A stretch of 64,000 nt of DNA from Takakia lepidozioides. Lineage: Eukaryota > Streptophyta > Takakiopsida > Takakiales > Takakiaceae. Of the stretch, positions 48,334-59,957 are shown piece after piece. The first letter of the stretch is position 1. Each line of letters opens with the position of its first letter. Below the pieces are notes generated by a model. It was given only the letters and a program-made list of their open reading frames with translations. It was not told the origin of the DNA and ran no database searches. The stretch is from the NCBI GenBank assembly GCA_030704615.1, contig CM060734.1, positions 33,868,042 to 33,932,041 of the forward strand. Direction: 5' to 3'. The translations under genes and the position numbers were made by a program.

Positions 48334-51300
48334 TCACCAGTACTCCCCGCAAGAACAAACTCCATCATGGAAGTGGTGAAAGCGGTTGGCATCCCGTACA
48401 ATAATTGTTCGCCCAACAATCTTTGAGATGAACTTGGTTGCCATATGGCAGTCACCACACACCCGAAGGTTCTTGATGAGACGGAGAGGCGTCCCGGGGG
48501 ACGTGCTGATAAGCCCAAATGCAATGGCCAGCCTCTCACTGTGGTGGCAAAGAGAAGATTCCTTTTGCTCCTCCTCCACATCATGCAATGCAAAGCGCGT
48601 GTCAGGCACATACCCTGCCTCCTTCATCTGCCCAGACAATCTTCTCAGCTCAGCATGGATTTCCTTCCTTTTTGGATGCAATTTGTCATCTACAACGAAG
48701 GTGTGCACCTTGTTGCTGACCTCAATACAGCAGCGACCTGGCTCCTTCCTAACCCCTCTGACCTTCATCATTTTTCTTACCTTTGCAGTATCATTCCACC
48801 TGCCAGCTGCAGCATAGATGTTTGATAGCAACACGTAAGTCACGGCATCCTGTGGATCCCACTTGAGAAGACATTTTGCTGCACGTTCTGCCACCTCCAC
48901 ATTGCCATAAATTCGGCAGGCACCAAGCAAGGCTCCCCACACTGCACCATCTGGTCCAATTGGCATTTTGTTGATTAAGTCCTCTGCCTCATTCAATTGC
49001 CCTGCACGGCCAAGAAGGTCCACCATGCAGCCAAAATGAGCCCCTGTAGGAGTGAAGCCATGATCCTGACTAAGCGAATCAAAGTAGTGTCTGCCTTCAT
49101 CCACTAGGCCCACATGGCTACATGAAGAGAGAGCACAAATGAAAGTAATACCATTTGGCTTGAGCCCTTCCTGTTTCATCTGTTCAAATAAATATAGAGC
49201 CTCCCTGCCACACCCATGCTGAGCATATCCTGCGATCATCGCATTCCATGAGACAACATCTCGTTCCACCATATCGTTGAACACTCTACGTGCATCCTGT
49301 ATGTTCCCACATTTGGCATACATATCGACAAGTGCAGTGTTCAAAATGATGTCTGGCTCAATTCCAGTTTTAATGATGTCAGCATGGATCTCCTTGCCCT
49401 TTTCCACGGCAGTCAGGGTGGCACATGCATTGACAACACATACAAAAGTGACCAGGTCAGGTGTCACCCCTTCCTGTATCATATACTTGTAGGTCTCCAT
49501 AGCCTCTCTACCAAACCCATGCTGAGCATATCCTGTGATCATAGCATTCCATGAGGACACATCTCGCACAGCCATATTGAGAAAGACTTGATGTGCATCC
49601 TTTATGTTCCCACACTTGGCATACATATCAATAAGGGTATTTTCTAGAATGATATCACGCTTAATTTCAACTTTGATGATGTCACCATGGATCTCTTTGC
49701 CCTTTTCTATGGCTGCCAGGCCGGCACAGGCATTGAGAACACAAACAAATGTGACCTGGTCGGGTTTGACCCCTTCTCGTTTCATGTACTCATATGTCTC
49801 CAAAGCCTGGCTACCCCACCCATGCTGAGCATATCCTGCAATCATTGCATTCCATGAGATTACATCTCGTTCAGCCATATTGTCAAACACTTGTTGTGAA
49901 TCCTTTATTTCTCCACATTTAGCATACATATTGACAAGGGCATTCTCCAGAATGATGTTAGGCTCAATTCCTGCTTGGACAATGTCAGCATGGACCTCTA
50001 TGCCCTTTTCCAGAGCAGCCAGAATGGCACATGCATTTAGAACGCAGACAAAAGTGACAAGGTCGGGCCTCACCCCTTCCTGTATCATTTCCTCATAGGT
50101 CTTCAAAGCCTCCCTACCCAACCCACACTGAGCATATGCTGAGATCATAGTATTCCATGTGACCACATCTCGTCGAGTCATCTTGTGAAACACTTGATTT
50201 GCATCCTTTAGGCTGCCACATTTGGCATACATGTCAACAAGGGCCGTGTTGAGGATTATATTAGGCATAATTCTGGCTTTAATGATGGCAGCATGGACCT
50301 CTTTGCCCTTCTCCAGTGCTGCCAGGCTGGTGCATGCATTGAGAACGCAAACAAGCGTGACTTGGTTGGGCCTCACCCCTTTCCGTACCATTTGCTCATA
50401 CGTCTTCAAGGCCTGCATACCACAACCATGCTGCGCGTACCCTGCAATCATGACACTCCATGAGACCACATCTTGCTGAGCCATATTGTCAAAAACTCGA
50501 TTTGCATCCTCCATGCTTCCACATTTGGCATACATGGTGACAAGGGCAGTGTCCAAAATGATATTAGGCACAATTCCAGCTTGTATGATATCTGCATGGA
50601 CCTCTTTGCCCATATCCAGTGCTGCCAGGCTGGCACACGCCTTCAGAATGCACACGAATGTCACCTGGTCTGGCGTCACTCGTTCCCGTATCATTTGCTC
50701 ATAGATCTCCAAGACTACCCTGCTACACCCAAGCTTGGTATATCCTGCCATCATTACATTGTATGTAAACGTATCTCGTTCTGGCATTTTGTCAAACACT
50801 AGGCGTGCATCCGCAACGCTCCCACACTTCGCATACATGTTGATGAGGGTATTGTCCAGAAATATGTTTGGCTTGAATCCACTGTGAATAATGTGGGCAT
50901 GCACCTTCCTTCCCTCTGCTAGGCCATTCGTCTTGATGCACTCCTGCAAGAGACAGACATAAGTGTTGAAGTCTGCCCAAATGCCTTCTTGGGTCAACGT
51001 ATGCAATGCCTCTTTCAGTTGTCCTGCATTACATAGTGTCCTCACATCCCCACAAGTGCCAGAAGAGTTTTGGTGGATGCCCATTCTTGGTCCTCTTTTT
51101 AAGGCAATTGTCATGGTGGAGGTGCTTGATTCAAACAGCTGTGCTGCCGCTGCTTCCAGTTGTCCATCCACCCAGGCAGGTTTTTTGAAGCAGCAAATCC
51201 CTAGTGCCTCCTTGGTACTCTTGTGGTTGGAATCTGGTCCTCTAGAATGCATCTGCACCCAAATTCCATACATGCCTCCTTCAGCTATCCCTGCCATAGA

Positions 51301-51351
51301 TTGTCCTCTGCAGCAAGCAGCTGACAATGACAACCCATGAATACATTGCAA
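48334..51351 (-). CDS. PPR protein of the PLS-E-DYW class, larger paralogue
   Basis: One uninterrupted frame of 1005 residues with about 230 more residues of PPR repeats than its neighbour, that is roughly two more P-L-S triplets. Repeats start near residue 125 (YVCLLQECIKTNGLAEGRKV) and run to about 775, with blocks such as [17 protein letters not shown] and [18 protein letters not shown] motifs include WGALLGACRIYGNVEVAER. The deaminase ligands are intact: HSE at 937-939 and CGDC at 965-968, ending CSCGEYW. The predicted role is site-specific C-to-U editing in an organelle. The first ATG (51351) may not be the start: alignment with the paralogue suggests Met27 (MYGIWVQ) or Met34. Its long identity with the paralogue in the E/DYW part indicates duplication followed by loss or gain of repeat blocks. 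Confidence 0.9.
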   Translation of the reverse strand: MQCIHGLSLSAACCRGQSMAGIAEGGMYGIWVQMHSRGPDSNHKSTKEALGICCFKKPAWVDGQLEAAAAQLFESSTSTMTIALKRGPRMGIHQNSSGTCGDVRTLCNAGQLKEALHTLTQEGIWADFNTYVCLLQECIKTNGLAEGRKVHAHIIHSGFKPNIFLDNTLINMYAKCGSVADARLVFDKMPERDTFTYNVMMAGYTKLGCSRVVLEIYEQMIRERVTPDQVTFVCILKACASLAALDMGKEVHADIIQAGIVPNIILDTALVTMYAKCGSMEDANRVFDNMAQQDVVSWSVMIAGYAQHGCGMQALKTYEQMVRKGVRPNQVTLVCVLNACTSLAALEKGKEVHAAIIKARIMPNIILNTALVDMYAKCGSLKDANQVFHKMTRRDVVTWNTMISAYAQCGLGREALKTYEEMIQEGVRPDLVTFVCVLNACAILAALEKGIEVHADIVQAGIEPNIILENALVNMYAKCGEIKDSQQVFDNMAERDVISWNAMIAGYAQHGWGSQALETYEYMKREGVKPDQVTFVCVLNACAGLAAIEKGKEIHGDIIKVEIKRDIILENTLIDMYAKCGNIKDAHQVFLNMAVRDVSSWNAMITGYAQHGFGREAMETYKYMIQEGVTPDLVTFVCVVNACATLTAVEKGKEIHADIIKTGIEPDIILNTALVDMYAKCGNIQDARRVFNDMVERDVVSWNAMIAGYAQHGCGREALYLFEQMKQEGLKPNGITFICALSSCSHVGLVDEGRHYFDSLSQDHGFTPTGAHFGCMVDLLGRAGQLNEAEDLINKMPIGPDGAVWGALLGACRIYGNVEVAERAAKCLLKWDPQDAVTYVLLSNIYAAAGRWNDTAKVRKMMKVRGVRKEPGRCCIEVSNKVHTFVVDDKLHPKRKEIHAELRRLSGQMKEAGYVPDTRFALHDVEEEQKESSLCHHSERLAIAFGLISTSPGTPLRLIKNLRVCGDCHMATKFISKIVGRTIIVRDANRFHHFHDGVCSCGEYW

Positions 51352-51819
51352 AGAGACAACCCCTACCTACCTAACACTGGCCTATACTGAATGAGTGGCA
51401 AGACTAAAGCGAAGGCCATGTGAGGGGGAAAGGGTGAGAAAGAGAAAATGCCCTTGCAAGCATTGGTTCCGGCACACCTTTGCAGAAGTAATTCAGACTG
51501 GGTTGGTCTTGGGTTTTAACCCACCAGGATAAAGAAAGTAGTAGGCCATCCTACTTTCCTCATAGTCGACAAAACAATCGGATTGCAGGGGCTTGACTGG
51601 TGAGTCAACAGCTGGCATGGCATTATTTTAGAAAGCACAATGTCCATTCCACAACAAGTACATTAGCCCCCACTTTATGTATGAGACATGTGGATGTGGT
51701 TGCACTGTCAGTTTCAATTCACATACACGCCAAAGAGGGAGGAACGTATTCATGTGAACAACAAGCTACCTCAAGGGCTTAGTCCCCGGGGAGGAACCCC
51801 AGATTGGGAGTTTCCTAAC

Positions 51820-52500
51820 CTTCAGGGTATATGAGAAAGGCCGGAATGTGTGAGGGGCTCACTCCAGTAGTGGGCTTACCTTGATATAAGCAATTAGTTT
51901 GGGCTTTCACACAAGCATTAATCTGCTGTGTGTGAGCTGCCCAGCAATTAGACCCTAAAAGAGCCAGGGTTTTACACTCAGCCTCAAGATTTTGAAAGTT
52001 GGTGAACAGAGGTGCAAGGACTATGTTCTTAATGGTCCTGAAGAGGGTCACTCTCTCATGAGATACCCCGCACATTGTATCAGAAAATGGATATTGTCTT
52101 CAGGACACGCACACATTGGGCATTGACAATGTCCCTTCCTCTCTGCATCTGTTTCTTTGTTCAAAGGAACCGCCCTGAATTGTTATTTCAGTCTAGTGCC
52201 AAGGGTAGATAAGCCCTTCAGATCATCCTTAGGGTCCTCACCCATGTTACAAACTGAAAACAAGTTCAAGGACATTTTACGCCTAACTTCATTTAGTTCC
52301 AACATTCTTTATGCTTCTTAGACACTTCAGCCTCCAAGTCAGCTTCATCTAGCAGGGTCAATTCTTCCTGCCTAATATGCAGGTACTTGAAAATATCCTC
52401 TACCCTTTTGTGGCAGGACTTAGCCTGTTTAACAGCATGGTCTTGCTTCCAAGAAAAATAGAGTCGATCATCCTAGGGTATCTGGTATTAGGAATGCCAT
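51820..52500 (-). mobile_element. Degenerate LINE copy (post-RT and zinc ribbon region)
   Basis: The minus strand matches the array at 10-14 kb: a LNEVR.KMSLNLFS-like stretch, a [17 protein letters not shown]-like zinc ribbon near 52070-52130, then LFRTIKNIVLAPLFTNFQNL and NCWAAHTQQINACVK (51860-52030). Stops and frameshifts interrupt it. It lies between a PPR gene and its upstream PDF-motif fragment. Confidence 0.8.
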
Positions 52501-52791
52501 ATGATAAATGTGGAATGCCAAAAGCGCCTCACCCAAAAGTACAAAAGGAGAGAATGTAGTCTGTGACCATTCTCTGGCCCATTGCAAATACTTGGTTGCC
52601 TTCGGATAATCCCCTCTTAAAGCCAGTTGGGAATCTGAATTTAATTCAGACCATCCACTAGCTTGTAATAAAGGTGACAGATGTCGTCATCGCACTACCG
52701 GGCACATGTCGGCACGCTCCATAGGCCGCTTCAACAGATTGGCCGATCTTGGGATGGTCTCCGGTCATTCGAGGAGAGAAAGAAAGAATTG

Positions 52792-52827
52792 AAATAAAGT
52801 TCATAACGTCCTCAAAGCGACAAAGGA
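52792..52827 (-). repeat. GGACGT-family tail remnant
   Basis: The reverse complement CTTTGTCGCTTTGAGGACGT then TATGAACTTTATT matches the common tail of the dispersed family. Confidence 0.5.
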
Positions 52828-52948
52828 AAGCATAAATGAAGGAAACTGGGGAGCAGGCTGAGAGAGAAAGAGACCCTGCGCAGTATACTTGTGAGAAATG
52901 TTTTCAAAGCATCTTGTTGTGTGCTTGTGCTGTGTCATAAACATTCAC

Positions 52949-53040
52949 CTTCTTGCCTCGATTGTCACACCATTGCCTGGGGTCAGCAAAATATTCGTTC
53001 CAAAAATTCTCCATGCCTGTATTTTGGCTATTTCGATATG
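52949..53040 (-). pseudogene. OSB-like PDF-motif fragment, copy C
   Basis: The minus strand reads MENFWNEYFADPRQWCDNRG then KK, ending at AAG|GTGAAT, a donor-like site. It is the best preserved of three copies of this 25-residue motif and lies upstream of the larger PPR gene, with the LINE copy at 51820-52500 between them. Confidence 0.45.
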
Positions 53041-54437
53041 CTCGTTTGTGGCCTCCTTCTCCATCTCGCTCTCCATAGACTTCCACCTACTCGTCTCCCC
53101 TCCCCCTCAATCGTCTTGAAACTGAAGTTCCCAACAAAGGGCCAGGCTCGCATGCAGGGTAGCCTCGCGGAGATTTGTGAGGGCACCCCGAGATGAACGG
53201 AGAACATTTGGAGACACGGGCTGCATGCTCCTGTATGCGCTACCATAGCTGCTCCTCCAACCCTTCAAACAAAACCCAAATCATGGACAAGAAGCAAATG
53301 AGGCAGGGGATCTCCGTCTGCTCATCAGTACACCCACCAACTGCGATGCCCTTATTAGCCACAAATTCCTGTCATGTAATCCCCATAGACCCTCTATCCC
53401 CTGCAGTGCCCCACACTGGAACTCCGCTACGGTACGTGCGTGAACAACGTCCACTTTGCACTTCTCACCTTGGTAATATGAAAAACCGCGTTTTGCATCG
53501 GTGTTGGAAGGGTATGGTGTTTACCCTCACTAATTGGCTGAAGTATACAGCAGAGAGACGCCATTCTAGGAAACACTAAGGCTGAGTCCCCATTGTATTG
53601 GTAGAACGAGGTATTCGGGCACTCGAATTGTTCATTTATTGTTCTTGTCGCACATTGACTGCTGATAGAGTACTTAATAGAATTGTAATGTAATCAATCA
53701 TTTCACAACCAATTCGTAATTATAACAAGGCAGGGGTAGCGTGTACGAATTCCATGCATTTGTTTCACTTGTAATTTCGTGATGAAGGCAGGCATCTCTG
53801 CAACATGAGTGCAATAAGCAACGACAATATGATGTTCTATATAATAGCTGAATGTTCTTCGAATATTCTTTGAAAAAACAGAAGTCTTGGCACTGGGACG
53901 TCAAGAAGCATGGAGCGCAGCCAAGTGTGTGTGGGATTGCAAAGAAACAGAGAGGCTGCTTTGGCCTGCCGATTCTCCTTGTGAAATTGTATGAACAAAG
54001 CTTGGTGGGTATGTTCCAAGCTGTGGCCATGGCTGCTCAGCTGCACTCGGGAGTTTTCAGTTCACCAAGGTTGAGACCTGCGCGAGCAAAGGAGGTGCTT
54101 TGGATTGAAGTTTGTGAGAACTTCCTTGGTTGAGGCCGAGATGGCTCCGTCGAGGGAAATTTGGTGATGGTTCTTTGTGGTGGTGAAGCCCCGGGTCGAC
54201 AATGCAGCGGGCATTTCGTGTGGAATACTATGAAACAGATAGAATTGGTAGAGTTTGATGTCAAAGGCAGTAACTTTGTCCGAGGAAGAGATCTTTCTTT
54301 GGAATATAGGAGCTTTGCGATTTATCTTTTGAGATTGGATACAAAATTATGCAACTACGAGTCTTGAAACCTCCATTGGAGGATGGTGGAGCCCAGCTCC
54401 ATATGGGTCTCAAGACGGGAGATCAGACTCCGGGCGG
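53041..54437. other. Spacer between the PPR cluster and the methyltransferase gene
   Basis: Frames at 53193-53579 and 53852-54133 show no motif or splice context. The right part must contain the promoter of the methyltransferase gene. No gene seen. Confidence 0.5.
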
Positions 54438-57400
54438 ATGGCAGGTTATGGTGGCAGGACAGAGCTTCTCAACAAGCTGTGGAGGAATGTGAGTACCACG
54501 CACAATCAGCCTGGCTTGCACAAGCTCCTTCAGTATCTTCTGCCTCATCTGTATGTTTGTTATGTCTGTATGTTTCTGCAATACACAGATGTGTTATTGG
54601 GTGTCCTCTATATGCTTTGCAGGCTTTCCTGGCTCCTACTTTCTGCAGTATAGGCCACTTTATCGTTCCAAGAAGTATCAATATTATTAACTTGTTTTCG
54701 GGCTCCTGACAAGCAACGACTGCTGTCCGTCTTTTCATCACTTCTCTGTCCTTTTGTTTCCGTGATGGGGAAGCAAATGTAGCCTGATTCAATAGTAACA
54801 TGTATTATGTGCCTTTGAAGAGGGCTGGTCTTACGTTGCAGTCAAGCAGTGAACATCTGAGCTAACATTTGATGGCCTTAGGACTGCTTGACCCTGGTTG
54901 TTTGCCTTTCTTGAAGACCACTCCTGAATAGCTCATTCTCAAGTTCTGATTGAATGCTACAATCCAGGGGAATGGCCACAAGAAAGTGAGAAGCAAGCTA
55001 AAGTGAAGAAAGTGCAGAGGTGAGAACAACTTGGGACAAACGACAGGTTTGAGGATGAGCTCGACATGTTGCCATTGGAAGAAAATATCACCCATTTGTG
55101 TAATACTTGTGGCATTACTGACAGGCGGATGGGTTATCCCACCGATGACATTCCATCTGACTGGTGGAGCAAGCTGCATGGCAGTTGCTGCAACTGAATG
55201 CATCAGAGTGATTACATCTAAGAATGCACGGTTTGTTACATGCACAAGAAGGTTCCTTGCTGACTTAAATCAGTCTAGCACTTATGGATATGATGAGCTC
55301 AATCCTCAAGTCACTGGGTTAGTAACATGGGAAGGTCTTCTTGGGCTGGATGGATCCATCTCAGAGCCTCAGTTGTTGTTGGAGTATCCAGATGATGAAG
55401 ACATGGCCATTCAGCCCGCCAATTCTGAACAGCCGGTTGTCGGACCTGCCACAGCCACGGCTTCAGATGAGAGCGATGTTTTGCCTTTCAAAGGATTGGT
55501 TCCATGTCCTTCCAGAATGCGGGATGTCATTCCATGCCGGCACGAAGATGTGAATGATCACTGTGGAGGATATGCACAAGCATCATGTCTAGTGACAGTT
55601 CCATCGCACTATGTGCAACTGTACAAATGGCCTCTGACTCATATTCAGGTGATTAGTGGTAAATTAGTCCTTATCATCATTCCAGGGCAGTTTGCCTGTT
55701 CTCTGCAGCTGTCTTCATTTTGGTACAATACTCTTGCACATTGGCCTTCATGCAAATGATAGGGAAGGCCACGGTTAGCCACCTAGGGGAGCAGGTATGG
55801 GAACTGTAACAGGGTGACTGTGTGGTTGCTGCAGGCACGAACCCAAAATGTACCTAATGTGCCATTACTACAGTCAAGGCAAGCACGAGCCTGGGTCGAA
55901 ATAAAACGCTCTATTATCTTTTTTCTCCCAGGTGGACCAATGTATGCAAATGGTGCTAGTGACTATCTTGACCACCTAACACAGGTTGTATAATCCTTGA
56001 CTAACCTGCAGTCACCACATATACACAGTGGTCACTATTATAATCATCATTTGTGTAACAATCCTTGATACCATGAGTGGCTGTCAATTGCAGAACGATT
56101 CAATCAATGATGTTATCCTTCAAGTATTGGGGCTGTCAGTGAACTCCTAAGTGATTGTTCCTCAGGTTAACCTGTCCTGCTTATGCAGCATTCGGGAATA
56201 GGGCTTTGTTTATGCAAAGCTTCACAGCTTCTAGAGACACTTCACAGTATCTGTAGTCCTGAAAATTTTCATTGTAGATCTCACAAGGTTAGAGATTGAA
56301 CAATTCTTTCTGACAAAGTGAGCGGGGTGATCATGGATATCAGCTGGTTCCTCATGTGGCATTTGGAAAAAAGACGAGAGTGGTGCTGGATGTAGGCTGT
56401 GGCACTGGTAGTCTGAGTGTGGCTTTGGAGCAAAGGGGGGTTGTAACGCTATGTGTCGCACAAACCCAGTCACCTGACAATGGTATTCAATTGGTGCTAG
56501 AACGCGGCTACCCAGGCTTGCTCATGGACACCATACTCTCAATGGAACGGTTCCCATACCCAAGCGAGGCGTTCGACTTGCTTCACTGCGCTGCTTGCAA
56601 TCTCCCATGGTCCAGCTATGGTTGGTACTACATTGTGGCGCATAGGAAACTATAAAGTCATAGCTGCAGGCTCACGCTCTTGCAAATGTATGTTGCCAAC
56701 CGCCTTGATCATTTCAAGTGCCAAAAAGGAGCCTATGACATTCTGAACTATGCATATTATAATCAGCTGTAGCTCTTTAAGTTACATGACATCCTTATGA
56801 AAGCAGTGGTCTTATACTTGATACGGATGCGGTGCATACATGCAGATGGGAGGCTCTTGTTTGAGGCTGATCGTATACTTCGACGTGGGGGTTTCTTTGT
56901 GTGGATCCTGGATGCTTCTGAAGATCAGGGACTTAAATGGAGTGGTTTGCTCCGACTTTAACTCTTTCTCCCCCATGAGTTCCGAGAGTGGAAAGCCAAA
57001 TCTAAAGGAGGTTATTGATCTTTTTAGTTAAGAGACTCTGCTCCTCGGCTGCTCTCTAATTTTGCATCTTTGTGAAAAACAATCTAGACTTTTGCTATTA
57101 GTTTGTGGCCATTGATTTGTGTGACTACTATACTATTCCCAGGGAACTTTATCCAAGGATCTGTTTTTTTTTTTGGGGGGGAGACTGTAGAGATGCATAA
57201 GCAGGCTGAGAGGATATGCTGGGAGCTGACGGTAAAGACAGACTTGGTGGCTGTGTGGCACAAACCCACTAACATCACCACCAGTGACTGCTATCATCAA
57301 GCACTTCTCGTATCTTTGTGCCCATCTGTACCTGCAGCTGATGATACCTGGTACCCAGTCTAAAACAACATCCCTCGTGTTTGCCTCATCGCATTCATCC

Positions 57401-59286
57401 TAATCATAGGCGCTTTCAGCTTGTCCCTTCCTTGTAGTTCTCTCCATTTGCAAGCACCAGTCTCTTTCTTCTACCTTGTCCCACTGGCCCTTGTGGCCCT
57501 CTATGGACATTATAGTGTTTTGTTCTTTCTTTCATTCTCACCCTTAGACAGTCACTCGAACAATAGTTTTTATCTCTGGCTCTGGTTTTGTTTCCTCTCT
57601 CATGTTTTCTTCCATTTTGTCCCATAAGCTCTATGAGCTTTCCCCGGACGTTATAAAGCACCATTTCATTTCATTTCTAGTACCATTTCATTGCATTTAT
57701 TTCTCATCCTCGCCCTCTTGAGTGATTGGCTACCTCTAATAAGCAGTAGTAGAGGCCCTGGATTTCATAGTAGAGCAGACAGTCAAGGAAGATATGCTCC
57801 TCAGTCTCAATTTCCTTTCTAGCACATGCAGGCAAACCTTTTAACAGTCTATTGACGTACAATTGAGGTGGGATGGTCATCACTCTTAACCGAGACACAA
57901 ATGCTCCAAGAAAGGACATATATATGTCATTGGGAACAGAAGTCTTGACAGATGAGATTGACTGAACTGGAATGTGGCAGGAAGATTGCTATAAAGGCTT
58001 GCCTCGTGGACACAGGGGCAGGTACACTCGTGGAAGAGGATGAGTGGAAGGCGCGGCTTGTAAACCCACCTCAACGACTAGAACGTGTGGCGGCAGCTGG
58101 GCTGCAAGCAGCTAAGGCGGAAGCATACATTGCTGACTTGAACTACTGGGTTTACATCACAGATTTCTATGTGCGATTCTTTGGTGAAAGAAGGGTCCTT
58201 GATATACGCAATGTCCTCGACATGAGCGCTGGCTATGGAGGGTACTCTCTTTTCAATCTTGTAGGCTCATGTGTCAGGAGTCCAAAAGTGTACGCAAATC
58301 ACTGCGCTCTTTTGATAAATCTTTGGACTGAGTAGCTCTTTTATGCATAGCATGCACGCACTCATTGCCTTTAGAGTGATCAACCTCCTGTTGTCTTAAA
58401 GCAGTTGTTCACGTGGGCAGGTTTGCTGCAGCACTGGCTTTGAAAAGGCCCCATTTACAATGGTGGGTGTTAAATGTGGTTCCCATCGATGGGCCTGATC
58501 GCCTCCCTGTTATATTTGATCGTGGCCTATTGGGAGTGTACCATGATTGGTATGTTATGCATTTGTTTTGAGTCCCTTGAAAGTTTTAGTTCTACATGTA
58601 TAATAATCTAACAGTATATTGGTTTAATTTCTCTGTAGAATGGTCTATGCCATTCTGCAAAAATTTCATTTGTACCTTGTCTAAACTGGCTCCCACTATT
58701 TCCAAGATTCTTGCTTCCAAGGAAAGAGGTCACACTTGGTGAATTTGAGGGTAGGATGCGTTGCATTTTGCATGTTTGGAGGAAGGTGTGAGAGCTTGAA
58801 TCTTTACCCCCGCACATTCGACATGATTCATGCATCAAATTTCTTTTCTACCAAGCCCAGGTAAGTAACGTACCTGGACACCTGACCTTCACGTCTGTTT
58901 ACTAGGGAAGTACTTTGTACAAAGATGACCAGCACAACTCATATGAAGATGTCACGACTTGATATGACTTGAAGAAAAAATTAGAATAGAAACAGGGGTG
59001 CACTGGAACTCATGGGAACATAGGCACTGTACTACATTGATGATAAATGCTGAACCATGGCAGGTGTCCAATGAGATTGATGGTGCAAGAAATGGACCGA
59101 TTGTTGAGGCCTGGTGGATTTGCCTTAATCCGGGACCGTAAACTCACATTACAGAAGGTGCAGTACATTGCAGAAGCGTTGCATTGGAAGACATCTGTGA
59201 GCGACACAGAAAGCGGGCCCATGGGCACTGATAAATTGTTGCATTGTCAGAAGATCAATTGGCATTGGGTTAAGCCACAATCCTAG
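54438..59286 (+). CDS. Probable methyltransferase of the PMT/QUASIMODO2 family
   Basis: Exons: 54438-54488 (MAGYGGRTELLNKLWRN, donor GTGAGT), 55082-55648, 55835-55984, 56344-56620, 56846-56944, 57191-57350, 57981-58241, 58421-58549, 58786-58860 and 59064-59286. Every junction keeps phase, giving 663 residues. An N-terminal signal anchor (ICVILVALLTGGW) fits a type II Golgi protein. DUF248 landmarks: DVIPCRHED; CLVTVPSHY; FLPGGPMYANGASDYL; SAM motif RVVLDVGCGTGS; FDLLHCAACNLPW; EADRILRRGGFFVW; ICWEL; WKIAIKACLVDTG; IRNVLDMSAGYGGF; VLNVVPIDGPDRL; GVYHDWCESLNLYPRTFD; and MDRLLRPGGFALIRD. PMTs are thought to methyl-esterify pectin homogalacturonan with S-adenosylmethionine. An alternative start at 55031, reading straight into the second exon, gives a protein of equal length; I favour the spliced start. 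Confidence 0.9.
57420..57690 (+). repeat. GGACGT-family repeat in a methyltransferase intron
   Basis: Ends TCCCATAAGCTCTATGAGCT then TTCCCCGGACGTTATAAAGC and a CATTTCATTT tail; an earlier partial unit with CCCTCTATGGACATTATAGTG lies at 57480-57515. Same tail as the SINE at 34429-34591 and the copies at 46241 and 63215. Confidence 0.72.
57704..57919 (-). mobile_element. LINE fragment, zinc-ribbon region
   Basis: The minus strand reads GAFVSRLRVMTIPPQLYVNR then LLKGLPACARKEIETEEHIF, LDC. The spaced CxxC-like and HxxxxC pattern after RVMT resembles LINE C-terminal zinc-binding regions, though one cysteine pair is incomplete. It lies in the same intron as the adjacent repeat. Confidence 0.5.
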
Positions 59287-59957
59287 TTGCGCAGTGACAG
59301 CTCTTGTCACTCACTTTGTCCCCTACCATCATTGTTTTAAGTCATCTCCACTCAACAGCTGGAAATATTGGTAAACTGTAAACCACCAAGATGTTATGCG
59401 GTCTGTTTGAGAAAACTAGTTTCAAAGAAAGTCTAACCACCAAGTTTGAACAGACAGGACTGTTCCTGCAAGCTTACTGCCCTGCGATTTACAACATGGT
59501 GACTGTCTGTTTTACTTGTATATCATTCATTGTGTCATGCTTTCTCACTTGAGCCATTGAATCAAAGTTACAATACTGGTGAGTAAACAATCACGTGCAA
59601 AACTGTTGTCTGTTTTAGGCAAAATATCTTCAAAGAGTACCCGGAATGTTTGGGACTGTGAAGAACTGGATCGAATGTGAAAGCATTGCAATGTTCTCAC
59701 GCAACATCATATATCAATAAGGTAGTTTTGTAGCTGGAGCAGGTATCAGACTCCTTGGCTGCTTTGTCAGATAGTCTTCCCCTCAGCTGTCAATGTTGCC
59801 CTCCTTAGTATGGGTGATCTCTCCGGAATATGATTTGGGAGGCAGTGGACTAGAGGGAAAAGCTTGTGAAGGGCCCTCCTCTCTTTCTTACAACAAGTGA
59901 TGTTCTCACAACAAGAGCATTCGGAACTCCAGTCTCGTCCACAACGACCAACTATGC
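59287..59957. other. Methyltransferase 3' flank
   Basis: 3' UTR and flank. No further gene recognised here. Confidence 0.5.

Noticed and set aside
53852-54133. A 93-codon plus-strand frame upstream of the methyltransferase gene.
   Set aside because: No family similarity, no splice link to the gene, and overlapping frames on the other strand are equally long.
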